A stretch of DNA of 64,000 bases from Prostheceraeus crozeri. Taxonomy: Eukaryota; Platyhelminthes; Polycladida; Euryleptidae. Shown here in pieces: positions 1-10,800 of the stretch (the stretch's first letter is position 1; the number at the start of each line of letters is the position of its first letter). Location of the stretch: positions 62,001 to 126,000 of the forward strand of contig CAJQUW010006378.1 in assembly GCA_907163375.1 (NCBI GenBank), read 5' to 3'. The position numbers and the translations under genes are program-made. A model generated the notes under the pieces. That model was not told the DNA's origin. It saw only the letters and a program-made list of their open reading frames with translations, and ran no database searches.

Positions 1-791
1 GTAATCAGCTTGATTTCCGCTTTGTTGGTATGCTTATTAGCACATGTTCATTCCTTTTGCTATCCAACATGTTTCATACTACTTAGGCCATATATGGGAG
101 AGTCATCTCGGTAATTGGCAAATTTTGACTATTTTCAAAAGTGCTCAAATAATTTTTTGGACCACGGGAACGTAATCTCCGCAAAAAAAATGAATCTTTT
201 CATATAAAATTTTTCACTGTATGCAGATACTTTCTTGAGTCGACACTCTACCTATATATCCCTACTCTATGGAGGCATCAATAATTTAAGAAGTTGTAAT
301 AGCTGTTTGTTATCAATGCGGTGAATACTATTCTGAATATAATAGGCTACAACCAAAGATATATAAAGGGCTAGATAGGAAATAGACGTGTTTTTACCTT
401 GTGTGCAATGAAACCAGTGAAAATCAGCTGATATTGCATAAATTTGAAAATATTTGTAAGCGAGCAACAAATATTCCTTTTCATTACCTCTTTTTAGTAA
501 TTATAGAACCAAAACGCATTTTAATAACAAATCAAGAAATTTTTATACATGTCTGAAAACAGCGTCCAAATTGCAACAAATAATAGTCTATTCTACTTTT
601 TCAGATGTCTTCCAAAACCCAGTTGTAAATAAGAGCACCCTATTGATACAATTCTTTCAATTAGACTTCATTGCATTATTTTATGTGAGTTGATTATTAA
701 ATATGAAGAGCGTATGTCAAAATAGGAATGGCACAAATGAAAACCAATTGTTTCATTCTTAGATAAAAGAAGAGTGAAGTTCACTTACAAT
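1..791. other. Intergenic, no gene seen
   Basis: AT-rich DNA with no homology I recognise. The short open frames here have no domain, splice or codon support. It ends at the left target duplication (784-791) of the hAT element. Confidence 0.6.
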
Positions 792-885
792 CAGGGTGGG
801 AAAAAACATGTTTAATTGAAAAAAAACATGTTTTAAACGTTTTTTTCAAAAAAACATGTTTTAAACATGTAGGTTTATTCCTTGT

Positions 886-924
886 ATATTATTATTATAT
901 TATATTATATTATATTATATTATT
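886..924. repeat. Microsatellite, ATATT-type pentanucleotide
   Basis: Tandem TATTA/ATATT units inside the hAT element, about 39 bp. Short similar sequences (TAGG..TATTCC..TTG) flank it on both sides. Confidence 0.8.
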
Positions 925-1447
925 CTTGTAGGCTTATTCCATTGATACAAAATGCAGGCTCATCAATTTTATAGACTTAAAAGAGATAAAATCAGAATTT
1001 TCTATGAAAAATGAATTCACATTGTCAAAATGCAACGAAAATGTTTCCGAAACCATGATCAAATTGTTAGGCGTAGGCTTAGCGTATGCATGATGATATT
1101 CTGCTCCGTTGGTAGCATGAATAGATGAGTACGAAATTACTAGGCAATGGCTAACATTAACGAATATGTGATGAGCTTTTTGATGAAAAAGTTATGGCAT
1201 AATGAAATTAAATGGCACTTTTTAATGCAGGTATAAGTCTACACATTTAGATAATATGACATGTCAGCCTACCATCACCCCATGGACGTGATATTTTTAA
1301 GAAATGATAGCGATTAACCCCAAAGCAAATTAAATACTACTTTGCGTTTATGGTAATTTAAGTGATGATGATGTAATTGAAAACAATAAGTTCAAAATGC
1401 AATAAATGCGTCTATAATTGTTGAAGAAGAATTTCTTGTACCGTAGT

Positions 1448-3081
1448 TCATTTGTTTAACTGTTTGTATAGGAAGCACATTTTCCCAGCCTTCTCTACTC
1501 CTAGATTATTCCGCAGTTTTCCATAAGTCAATCCCATTGTGCTGAACTGTCTTTCTAGAGCCGCGGTGCTGCATGGAGTGCAGCTCAATGCCTTCCCAAT
1601 GCGCGAGAGCTTCTCATCGAAACCCATTCTCCTCCCGGCTTCCCACCAATTTGCAGGATGAACCCCTTCCTCAAAAAGCTCGTATGTATACGGGGATGCC
1701 TTCGCAAGATATAGGGTTAATGCTGCAGAGACTCCTGGCTGAGCACACACTATGAAGTCCGAGCAATTCTGGTCTGCTCTGCTGTCAATTTTTCTCCATT
1801 GGATCTGGGGTCCAACAGGTTTGCAGCAAGCACTGCTGGCTGTAATGCCATCTCCATTCTCTTTTGGATCACGTGCTGGCAGTCTTCGGGAACCCTTTCG
1901 ACCAAATCCTTCCACAATTCCAGCACTTCTCCCATTGTCCCGTCGTCCTTTTGACACTTATCTAGGAACGTGGAAATAGGATCCAACACCTGTAAAACTT
2001 GTGAAGATAATCTTTTGAATGAGATATTGTCCATGGTTTTATAAATGGCATCTCCATCTTTCAAAAGGTTGAACGATATCTCGGCTATCACATTGAAATG
2101 ATCACAGAAATATTGAAGCAAATCTCGAGAGGAACTCCAGCGTGTTTCACATAAAGATGGAGGTCTTTTTAATCCTGCCTTTTTCAATTCATTGTTTGCA
2201 GTGTGGTTATTGCGCAGCCATTTCATCACCTGATTTACTTTCAAAATAACATTATTGAATTTTTGCATGCTGGAAATGTCTTTCGCAACCAAATTAGCTA
2301 TATGTGCCTGGCACCCAAAACAAGCAACGATATCGGAATTCACATCAGCCAGCTTGTTACGCATAGCATTCATATTACTAGCATTATCAGTAATAACTGT
2401 TGTAATTTCAATTTCCCACTCACGTTTCGCAATAACTATGTATTTGGTCACTAATTCAACAAGATATTCTGTTGTGTGCGGATTCCTACCAGTGTCAACC
2501 GCATCTATCAGAAATGTTTCACCATTGACAGTAACAGCAATGCCAATCACAGAATCATTAACAAGATTTGTCCACCCATCAATCGATAGAGTACCGATCT
2601 TATTTCTCACTCGCTGACTTAATTGACTTTTTTCAGCATCGAATAATTCATCCAAAAGCTCACCTACCAAAACATGACGATCTGGAACATTCACTCCGGG
2701 GCGTAGCATCTGAACCAACTTTGTAAACTCTCGATGGTTTGCTGCTCGAAAAGAACTGTTAGTTGCGACGATATATTTTGTAATCTGCAAATTTATACGG
2801 TGAGACAAATCCTTGGAAGTGGTAGTAATAGAATCAGTCATTAATCTCTGTTTTTTGCATGGAACCTCTGGCCCGTCTTGCAGCGATGATACTTCTTCTT
2901 CGGAAGCGGTTTGATTGTTCGATGATTTTGATCTCTGAGCTTCACACCTTTCGAAGTGACTCTTCATTCTTGCCACTATTGTAACCATATCGAAGTTGCA
3001 ATATCGACATTTAGCTCGCTCCGATCCGTTAATTTTCACTTTGATGAAATTATTCCACACTGGGTCTAACGATCTTGGCAT
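1448..3081 (-). pseudogene. hAT transposase with BED finger, one frameshift
   Basis: It starts MPRSLDPVWNNF at 3081 and runs 443 codons in one frame to 1750; the C-terminal part continues in another frame to 1448. Domains: BED zinc finger (C25, C28, H42, C46), then the RNase-H-like catalytic core with SIDGWTN (D168), VITDNASNM (D232), CFGCQAH (254-260) and the conserved ETRW (312-315). The second frame carries the hAT dimerisation region with WWEAGRRMG and AALERQFSTMG, whose Glu is the expected catalytic acidic residue. The two frames join by an apparent 1-nt frameshift around 1755-1790, just after LLDPR. Everything else looks intact, so this is a young, singly broken copy or a sequencing error. 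Family behaviour: cut-and-paste transposition in the nucleus. Confidence 0.9.
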
Positions 3082-3935
3082 TTTCTCGACGCGATTGACA
3101 GTCTGATGGTGCTACGCGATGCAATTCACTTGATTTTCTGACCTGGTTTCCTATATGTCTATGGTTTTGACGAGCGCGTACCCGCTGCTAAATCTTCTCA
3201 GGGTCCGGTAAGGGGCCCTTAAGGGTGGGGTATTTTTGGGCAACTATTCTTATCTTTTCTGGTTGGAAGCACTGATCGCTGCATGATTTCTCCAGAAAAT
3301 TGCTTAAAAGCTCAATTTTTTAGCAATTACAGCTTTTTTTGAATCAGGGGTAGCTTCGGGTTGGCTAAGGGCTAGGGTTAGCTTAGGGCTGGCTCAGGGC
3401 ATTTCACACATCAGGGTTAGCTAAGGACATGATACGGGTTGTTTCTTTCAAATGTTTTGTAGGAAAAATAGGCAACGTCAATGTCAGCGCGTACGGGAAT
3501 CAAGCGACTGAGTTTGTATGGCGTGTGTGATCATTGATCAGCGTGATTGTATCATATATAGTAGGTAAGGAAGACAGCAGAAACCACAGTGCCTCGCTGT
3601 TACATGGAACAAAACAGATTTGATGTGAAGGCATTGACCACACTAGCCGCTCTTATAGTCTATAAGCTGACTCATAATCTATAGGCCTAATGGTGGTAGG
3701 TAGATTCTGCTTTGACAGTCTGACCAGATGATTCTAGAAATCATCGAATTATTTGATTTTAAGCCTTCGTTGACCGATAAGAACTCCGATTTCGTGCAGT
3801 TGCAAATGGAATCCTGAGAGTTAAATATTTTTTAGATATATGTTTTAAACATGTTTTTTTTCAGCGTGTTTTAAACAGTGTTTTAAACACTGTTTTAAAC
3901 AATGTGTTTAAAAAATTACCCACCCTGCTTACAAT

Positions 3936-4902
3936 TCACCTAATACATGACGTACTAAATGAGTTTTCTGAGCAGAAAAATGTTCCGCGTCTTTACTTTT
4001 GATCATGCAGATTGTTTCTTTGTAATAAGTACGAAGTCTGGTTATGGTTGTACATGCATGTACATGTACATCGTTGCTGCGTACCCACCGTTGCCCGGCC
4101 ACGCCAAACGCGATTGCCAAGCTTGGCAATAATCTAACGTGTAAATGTAATTTTGCGGTAAGAAATTACCTGATACAACAGAAAAATATATATGAATTAA
4201 TAGAATTATCAGAAAATTTGATATACAAGCAATGATAAGCTATGATATATAGACCTATAAGCAAATAAAAACAAACAACATATTACGCATGTTATGCAAT
4301 GGACATTGACAACATCTTTGACATTGACAGACATCCGATGATCGATTACACTTGGACCTACTGACCTCTCATAATTATTTGCAATACATGGATCCATGTT
4401 GTAGTTTCAGCCTGGTGAATAACTTTAAGAGCGTTTGACATATGGTTGAGCCTTATTAGTAGCCAATTGCTCAGTGTAATATTCGGATTCTCACTGAATT
4501 TGTTAATAGTCGTGAATTCTACAGAGGGAGTTGTGTGTTTATCAATGCTCATCAGTCTTCATGTGGATAGTCTACTTTTTCTTCCAAATTGATAGCACTG
4601 CACTAAATTGCTGTATCACCGCTCTCATCTTAAATAATTTTTTTCAGAGAAACTACTGAGCGAATATTCAATTGAAACTTATCATATAGTATCAGTGAAT
4701 TGTACTTTACATCCTGTGCCATTTCTAAGGCTTTTTGTCGCATTGCACACTGTACTGCACTGTACAGCCGACAAAACAGCAATTTCGCCCCATTGCCGTA
4801 ATGCTTTTTTGCCACGATAAGGACCGTACTAAAATGGGTTCAAATTTAAGCATCTATTTCTCATCTAGCCCTTTTAAGCAATTAAATATCTTTGGCAACA
4901 AC
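3936..4902. other. Intergenic, no gene seen
   Basis: AT-rich sequence between the hAT element and a MITE. It contains a run of overlapping GTACATGCATGTAC-type palindromic words near 4048-4068. No coding or RNA gene is recognised. Confidence 0.5.
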
Positions 4903-5320
4903 AGGTGACATGCCACGCTCAATCACGCGTAATTCACGCGTGAACCACGCGCAATCACACTCACACATGACCCTAAACATCCGTGGCTATGCGGGACATT
5001 GCTGCAACATCTGTTTTGTAAGTTAGTTGGCAGTCCTTTTATATGGACTTTGCGTCTCATGTGTCTGCATGTATCACAGGCTAAACAATGTGATCGACCT
5101 CAATTTCATGTGAGACAACCGGCGTAGACGACGCGCAAACTATAAACGCTCGATCGCCCGCGTGTATTGATAAACATTCCCCATGTTTTAACAACATCAG
5201 ATCAAGTGATTTCTGACTCTTAGTGCAGCGTGTATGTACGCGGGTAGAAGAATATAGAATGTCAACCACATGTTTGGGGTGTTCCGTAATTACGCGTGAA
5301 TCACGCGTGGCATGTCACCT
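4903..5320. mobile_element. MITE-like inverted-repeat element, 418 bp
   Basis: It begins AGGTGACATGCCACGC at 4903 and ends with the inverse (GCGTGGCATGTCACCT) at 5320. Just inside both ends are repeated ACGCGT and TCACGCG words (4925-4955 and 5291-5309), giving roughly 30-50 bp of imperfect terminal repeat. I see no convincing target duplication. No coding capacity; the superfamily is not assigned. Confidence 0.7.
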
Positions 5321-5441
5321 AGTGAAGGAATACTCCTCTGTCAGACTTTAATTGTCTCCGGTCGAATGGCATCATTTTGTAGTTACTACATCCGCTGACT
5401 CATAGGATAGAAGCACAAAATTGAAATGTCATTGTTATGCA

Positions 5442-5974
5442 CATAGACATCGGATAACATTATTAGGACCGATCATTAACCGAAGATCAATAATTGACAT
5501 GATATTACGCCTTGTAACTTGATTAAGCTGTGACATGTGTCAGCTCAATTCCCTTTGACTATGCTTGTTACTTTGCAAAAAGACATGACAAAAGATACTG
5601 TAAAAAGACATATCTTTCTGTAAATCATGATTTCACCTAGATGATCACATATCATCTAGTTGCCAAGTCGTTTGCTGCATGTACGTGAATGTCTACAATG
5701 AACAACAGATGAGTAGTGTAATAACTCGGCTGTAATTGCTTCGGAAGTGTAATTGGGATCCTAAAAGTAATGTTTAAGCTAGCAACTCCAAATGATAAAA
5801 CGTGCATAACATCATCAGCTGATCAGAGACATGCTGTTATCGATATTTTAAATTCCCTCATACAGAAATTTGCTTAGACAAAGAATTTTTCAATGTTACT
5901 ACCGAACGGCTTTAAAGGCCACCAGAAATCAGCCTTGTCCGGTCTAGTCCTAATAATGTTATCCGATGTCTATG
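5442..5974. mobile_element. Inverted-repeat element with 28-bp perfect ends
   Basis: A 28-bp sequence beginning CATAGACATCGGATAAC at 5442-5469 recurs exactly inverted at 5947-5974. The 477 bases between do not code. The arrangement is that of a non-autonomous TIR element. Flanks share only GTTAT-like words, so the target duplication is uncertain. Confidence 0.6.
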
Positions 5975-6369
5975 GTTATAAATAGTCAGGAACGTCAGTA
6001 CAGCCTCCACGCAGAGTACAGATAATAGTTCAACACAAAGAGCCTGCAGATAATAGTTCTAGTCCTGCTCTGTAGTTCTCATATGATCAAATTTTTTTCA
6101 TCTGGAGCCTATCATGAAGTTTTGTGAAAAAAATTAAGAATGCAATTTGCGGGCGCTCTAGGCATCAGGCAAAATTGCGAGTGGTCCCATTTTAATACAT
6201 GGATCGTCTTGTCCTCTTGGTAGCAGATACTTGCCGGCGTGGGATAAAAATCCTAAAGAGATGCAGTCAAAATGACCACAATGAGAATGAAAGGGCAAAA
6301 AAATATGTTGTTTAAATATTTAGCTGTCAAGGACTCCTGAACGCAAACATTTTGAATACACGAGGTGCG
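5975..6369 (+). other. Presumed LRRC23 promoter and 5' UTR
   Basis: It holds the TATA-like word at 5976, then AT-rich DNA without any other recognised feature up to the start codon. An in-frame stop at 6313-6315 precedes the ATG. Confidence 0.35.
5976..5983 (+). promoter_or_regulatory. TATA-like box upstream of LRRC23
   Basis: A TATAAATA-type word, inside GTTATAAATAG, lies about 390 bases before the LRRC23 start codon and two bases after the end of a 28-bp inverted repeat (5947-5974). If used, transcription would begin near 6005-6010 with a 5' UTR of about 360 bases containing upstream ATGs. No clear RFX X-box was found nearby. Speculative. Confidence 0.25.
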
Positions 6370-6510
6370 ATGGCTGATGAATTAGAGATAGAAGCGAATC
6401 CTCCTGCAAATAATATAGAGGAAGCTAAGAACATTGGCGAAGAAGTGGATGACCAAGATAGGGAGGATGGTGATAATGCTGAAGACGAAAATATTGAGGA
6501 GGAAGAAGAA
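6370..6510 (+). CDS. LRRC23: LRRC23 exon 1 (initiator, acidic N-terminus)
   Basis: 47 codons starting MADELEIEAN and ending in a run of glutamates (EEEEE), followed by donor GTAAGT; leaves phase 0. The acidic, low-complexity N-terminus is typical of LRRC23. An in-frame stop 55 bases upstream (6313-6315) and the absence of an intervening ATG fix the start unless an unseen 5' exon exists. Confidence 0.88.
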
Positions 6511-9500
6511 GTAAGTGCCATAGTGTGACTTTGTTCACGTAGAGGTTTGACCATGTTTGATTTTGCAGCCCGTAGCTGAAATTGATCCATAGCATTGTTT
6601 TATGTAAAAATGATTGAAAAATCACGTGAATTTTACATGTTGGCACGTAAGGAAGCTATATAGCTAAGTAGCAGCTAAGGAACCACTACCAAGGCTTAGC
6701 CGAAATAATTTTGGTCATGGCGCTATCTGAACCGCAAAAAGAAAGCATTACCTTTTCTATTCTATAATAATGGACAGCTTTCTACTTCCTCAGTGGAAAT
6801 CAAGCATTTCTGTGAATCCCGTTGCTCGGCTCGACTTCGCGCATTCTAATGCTTATGATTGCTATTTTTGCTGATCTTGCAAATGGTGCATCAATAGTTA
6901 CCATGGTTTGTATTCTCATTAGGATGAGTTCTACCTTTGTGGTAATTACAGATGAAGCAGTTTCATTGATTCTTTGAACAGAATTTTTGATCATGTTCAA
7001 AAAACATCGTGTGCATGAGAGCTGACATTCTACCCACCTGTACACTTTCATCTTGCTCAGTTGATTAAATTCATCTTATTCATTGAAGGAGAAGGTCAAC
7101 ATCAATTAACTTCTAACATGTGTGGAAGATTGTGTTTTATTTGCTAATTTGGCAGACTTTTAATGTTTTTGTCGAGTCAGTTGTGGTTAGCAGATAAAAA
7201 TTCTGCTGCTATGGTCATTGCATTTATTGATGTCCTCAAAAGAACTGCGCAAAATGCAAATTTTAGATGATCACCAATGAATTGCACATTCAGTAAACTT
7301 TAAGACAATATTTCTTTGAACCGAAATTTTTTACAGCATTTTAAATTGAGTTATAACTTGACTAATTTCACGTTCCTTCAATTGAGATTAAGCAATGTAA
7401 TCGCTCTGGCATTGCAAATTTCTAACTTCTTTTCTATATAAGTAGTATATTTTCGTACATCGGTCTAAATAAAAGCTGTGATGTTATCAGCTCCAAGATT
7501 GGCTACACAAGCTTTGTATTAATTGGTCCATCCCATCTGTTGCAGACTTAAGAATTAGTGTTGACTACTATGCCAATCCTTCCTTTGCTTGTTTTGAGCT
7601 CATTGAGATACTCAAATGTGCATCAAGCACCTGCACACACGTCACACCGCATAATGTCTCATCCAGCTTCGCCACACGATTCTACTGTGTGAATCAATCT
7701 CCGGTGTCAAGGGATAGTGGACAAATGCCAGGATTGACAGGAGGACTGATTTCTACTATGCAGGCGACAACTTATGTGATGCGAACATATCAAGCAAAAT
7801 TCTTAATTTTTTTGTTATTAACATCGATTAATTAATCACGAGTATATGTGTGCCATTTCGGTCGGATCCTGTTTTGGTCAATCAGTTAAGTATACCAACA
7901 GAATTAACGCACGTTTACTGTTACAACTTACAACTGTTGGTCGATTATGCAACTACATCTGCTAAATTCTTCTTTGTGCAACTATTAATGTAGCGGTCTG
8001 TAAGAAGGATTTGCGTAATATCAAAGGGAGTGAACTTTTTTTCTTTAAGAAATAAATTCATTCATTGATGATCCTCCCGCTAGCGACCTGTGCCCATTTT
8101 TATTGACTTTTGTAATGAAGGTGAAATGTTCGTAGTCAATTACACCAAAACTGACATTGTAGAATTATATAATTACCTGCTTTCATGCTATAGTATTTCT
8201 TAGTAATTCTCTTTCAACGCACCCTTTGTGTACAGTTGTACACTTAGCACATTGTCGTTCGTCCCAATTTCTATCTATATGACCTAGTTCCAGGGAAACG
8301 AAGTCAGAAGTTCTGGAGTCCTATAATTTTGACAGAAATCGGAGTTTGACGGATTTCGGCCGGTAGCTAACAGACTCGAAATATGAAGCAAACAAATAAT
8401 TTGTTCTTGTGTGTAACTCTTGCTGCCTGGATCTCAACTCGTCCCCTTTAAATCAAATTCAGACAACAGTGTAAAAAAACGAGGGAATTAGAACTGAAGT
8501 GAAAGAAGGATTGTGTTTCCATCAGTGTTTCAATAGACAGGCCAATAGATTTGGGTCGAATCGGAGACAAAAGTCAAATGTCAAATACTCGTATTAGTAT
8601 ATAATGTAATTGTAAAACTTGCTTTCCTAATCGGACTGACTCATTAACGCTCGGATTCGTGCGTGCTGAAAAGATTGCGAGTGATGCAAAATGATAGTTA
8701 TGTAGGCCTATATCAATCGATGAATGATAATATACTGAACACAACACGAAAACAACACATTTGGTGGAAGCAACAACAAAGCGATGTTTGTTAGCATGAA
8801 CTGATCTGAGCGGAAAGCAACTCAGGCGATGGAGACAGCGCAGTCACTTGTCTGCGCTGACCTTGCAATGGCGTTTCATTTCCAAGATTTTGATTGATTA
8901 ACTTATCTTTAAAGAAGTTTGAATAATAGCTACTCGTCAGATTCTAAAGTTTCAAGGAATGAGTGAAGATGTCTAGTTTTCTGACAATTATTGTAAGATG
9001 TTAAGTCATCTTGCGTCTTTTGATATATGATGAATTAGCGGCATCGCAACTTCTATCAGAACCGACCGACTACGACGACAGATACGTCAAGGCTACTCTG
9101 AAAATACCAATCCTTCTTTGTGTGCTTGATGCTCTGTTATTTATCTAGTTAAAAATGAAGGTTTTAATTTTTTGTTTAGTGCAATTGCTATGGAAAACTT
9201 GATAAAGTAATTTACAAAATCCTTTTCATCCCTTCATGTAGAAGCAAAATTTTGGATCGAATTCAAAGATGCTCATGTAATGGATAAGTTGGAATTATCT
9301 TGAATGTGCCTTTAAGTGATTTACTGAGTTTTGGGTGCAGTAAGTGAAATGATGCTACTTTCAGATATATCCTGAAAAGCCGCTAACCGAAGGAATTATC
9401 GCAGAAAGCATTTCTCTTTTATGTAAGACGGGTGATGGACTGAGCCATGCATACGTCAAACTGGATTGCAAAGAAAGGTAAGGAACAATTTGGCGCTCTG

Positions 9501-10713
9501 AAATTTCCATGTGTTAATAGGTAAGGTGTAGGCCTATCTGTATGGGCCTGCATTGAGGGATATAACTTAATTAATCGTGATATATGATACGGCAAAAATT
9601 GCAAAGTTTTGGATGCTTTTACTTGGCAGTGATTCTTATCGAAGGAGATAATGATACGTGCCAGTGTATTTGAACGAGAAAATATTTAAACCGTTTGGTT
9701 CACTAGCTCGTTTCTGTTTACTTTGCAAGACGGCTTATTTATGGTGTTGTGCTTGTCGGATCAAGCACTAGCGCTTGTGCCCCTGTCACACCTAATGCGA
9801 TTCTACGGATCTGCCTTTGCGATTCAAAAGTTCGTCAGAACGCCATAGCATCGCAGACTAAATGGTGAAAATTGGTTTGAATAATTGATAATTTTCTAAT
9901 TTTGAGATGCCATTGCATCTTGACAACGATTTTACAGCGATAATGGCGTTCATACGCAGCAACCATTGCGCACGACTGCATTCTCATTGCGTTTTGATTG
10001 ATAAACGAATGGGTGTGCACGGCGTGGAGCTGCGCGCACAATGCGCTCTTGCGACGCGTGTCAAGTTCCCATTACGATTTTACGACGTGTAAACTGCGCG
10101 TGGTTCTTTGTCAGCGCTCCAATCATGCTTCGCGAAGCGCTGGTATTAAAAAGACACACCAGCCTCCACATTCATTTTTGTGCGAGTAGCCTACATCTGA
10201 CTATGAGAAATTCCCGAAAGAAGAGACAGGTCGTGGAAAAGGAAAACAGTCCTGATGCTGCAAATCTAAAATTTGAAATTGTTATCGGCACAGAACAGTC
10301 CGGAACAGTCCGAAGGAGTTGAGTCCATCAACCTCAAGGACTTCGTGCGGGTCGCCCTCTCCAGCCATAAAAGAAAATCAAGACTTGTACTGACCTTACT
10401 GATGCAGAGGAAGAAGATATGTCATCATGGCTCGAAGCAAACGAAGCGATTTATAATAAAAAGATCAACGCATACAAAGATTACAGGAAGAAGGATGCCC
10501 TATGGGAAGCCGAAGCTCTGGCATTGAAGAAGGATGTTGTCATCCTGAAGACATGGTATAGATGTATTCGAACTCGATATACACGTCTGATGCAAAAGAA
10601 GTCTGGTGACGCAGCCAAAGATCTTACAGAGAGAGACCAGTGGATCATTGAAAATTTCAAATGGCTTAAACCCCATGTCTTTGAAGTGAAGAAGAAAACG
10701 GCAGTCAGTGTGA

Positions 10714-10800
<87 letters not shown>

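Larger units (their letters stand above)
792..3927 (-). mobile_element. Nearly complete hAT DNA transposon, 3136 bp
   Basis: The ends are CAGGGTGGG at 792-800 and CCCACCCTG at 3919-3927, a 9-bp terminal inverted repeat. Both sides carry the 8-bp target duplication CTTACAAT (784-791 and 3928-3935), the diagnostic length for hAT. Near both ends there are clustered copies of the palindromic word GTTTTAAAC and of ACATGTTT (about 806-870 and 3838-3912), which resemble subterminal transposase-binding sites. The transposase gene is on the minus strand (1448-3081). A pentanucleotide tract sits at 886-924. The identical TSDs suggest fairly recent insertion. Confidence 0.92.

Noticed and set aside
792-3081. 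Domesticated BED-type host gene
   Set aside because: Intact hAT ends, a target duplication and a frameshift show an ordinary transposon copy.
3340-3430. Telomere-like GGGTTAG repeats
   Set aside because: Only two GGGTTAG units, irregular spacing and located inside a hAT element; not a telomeric tract.
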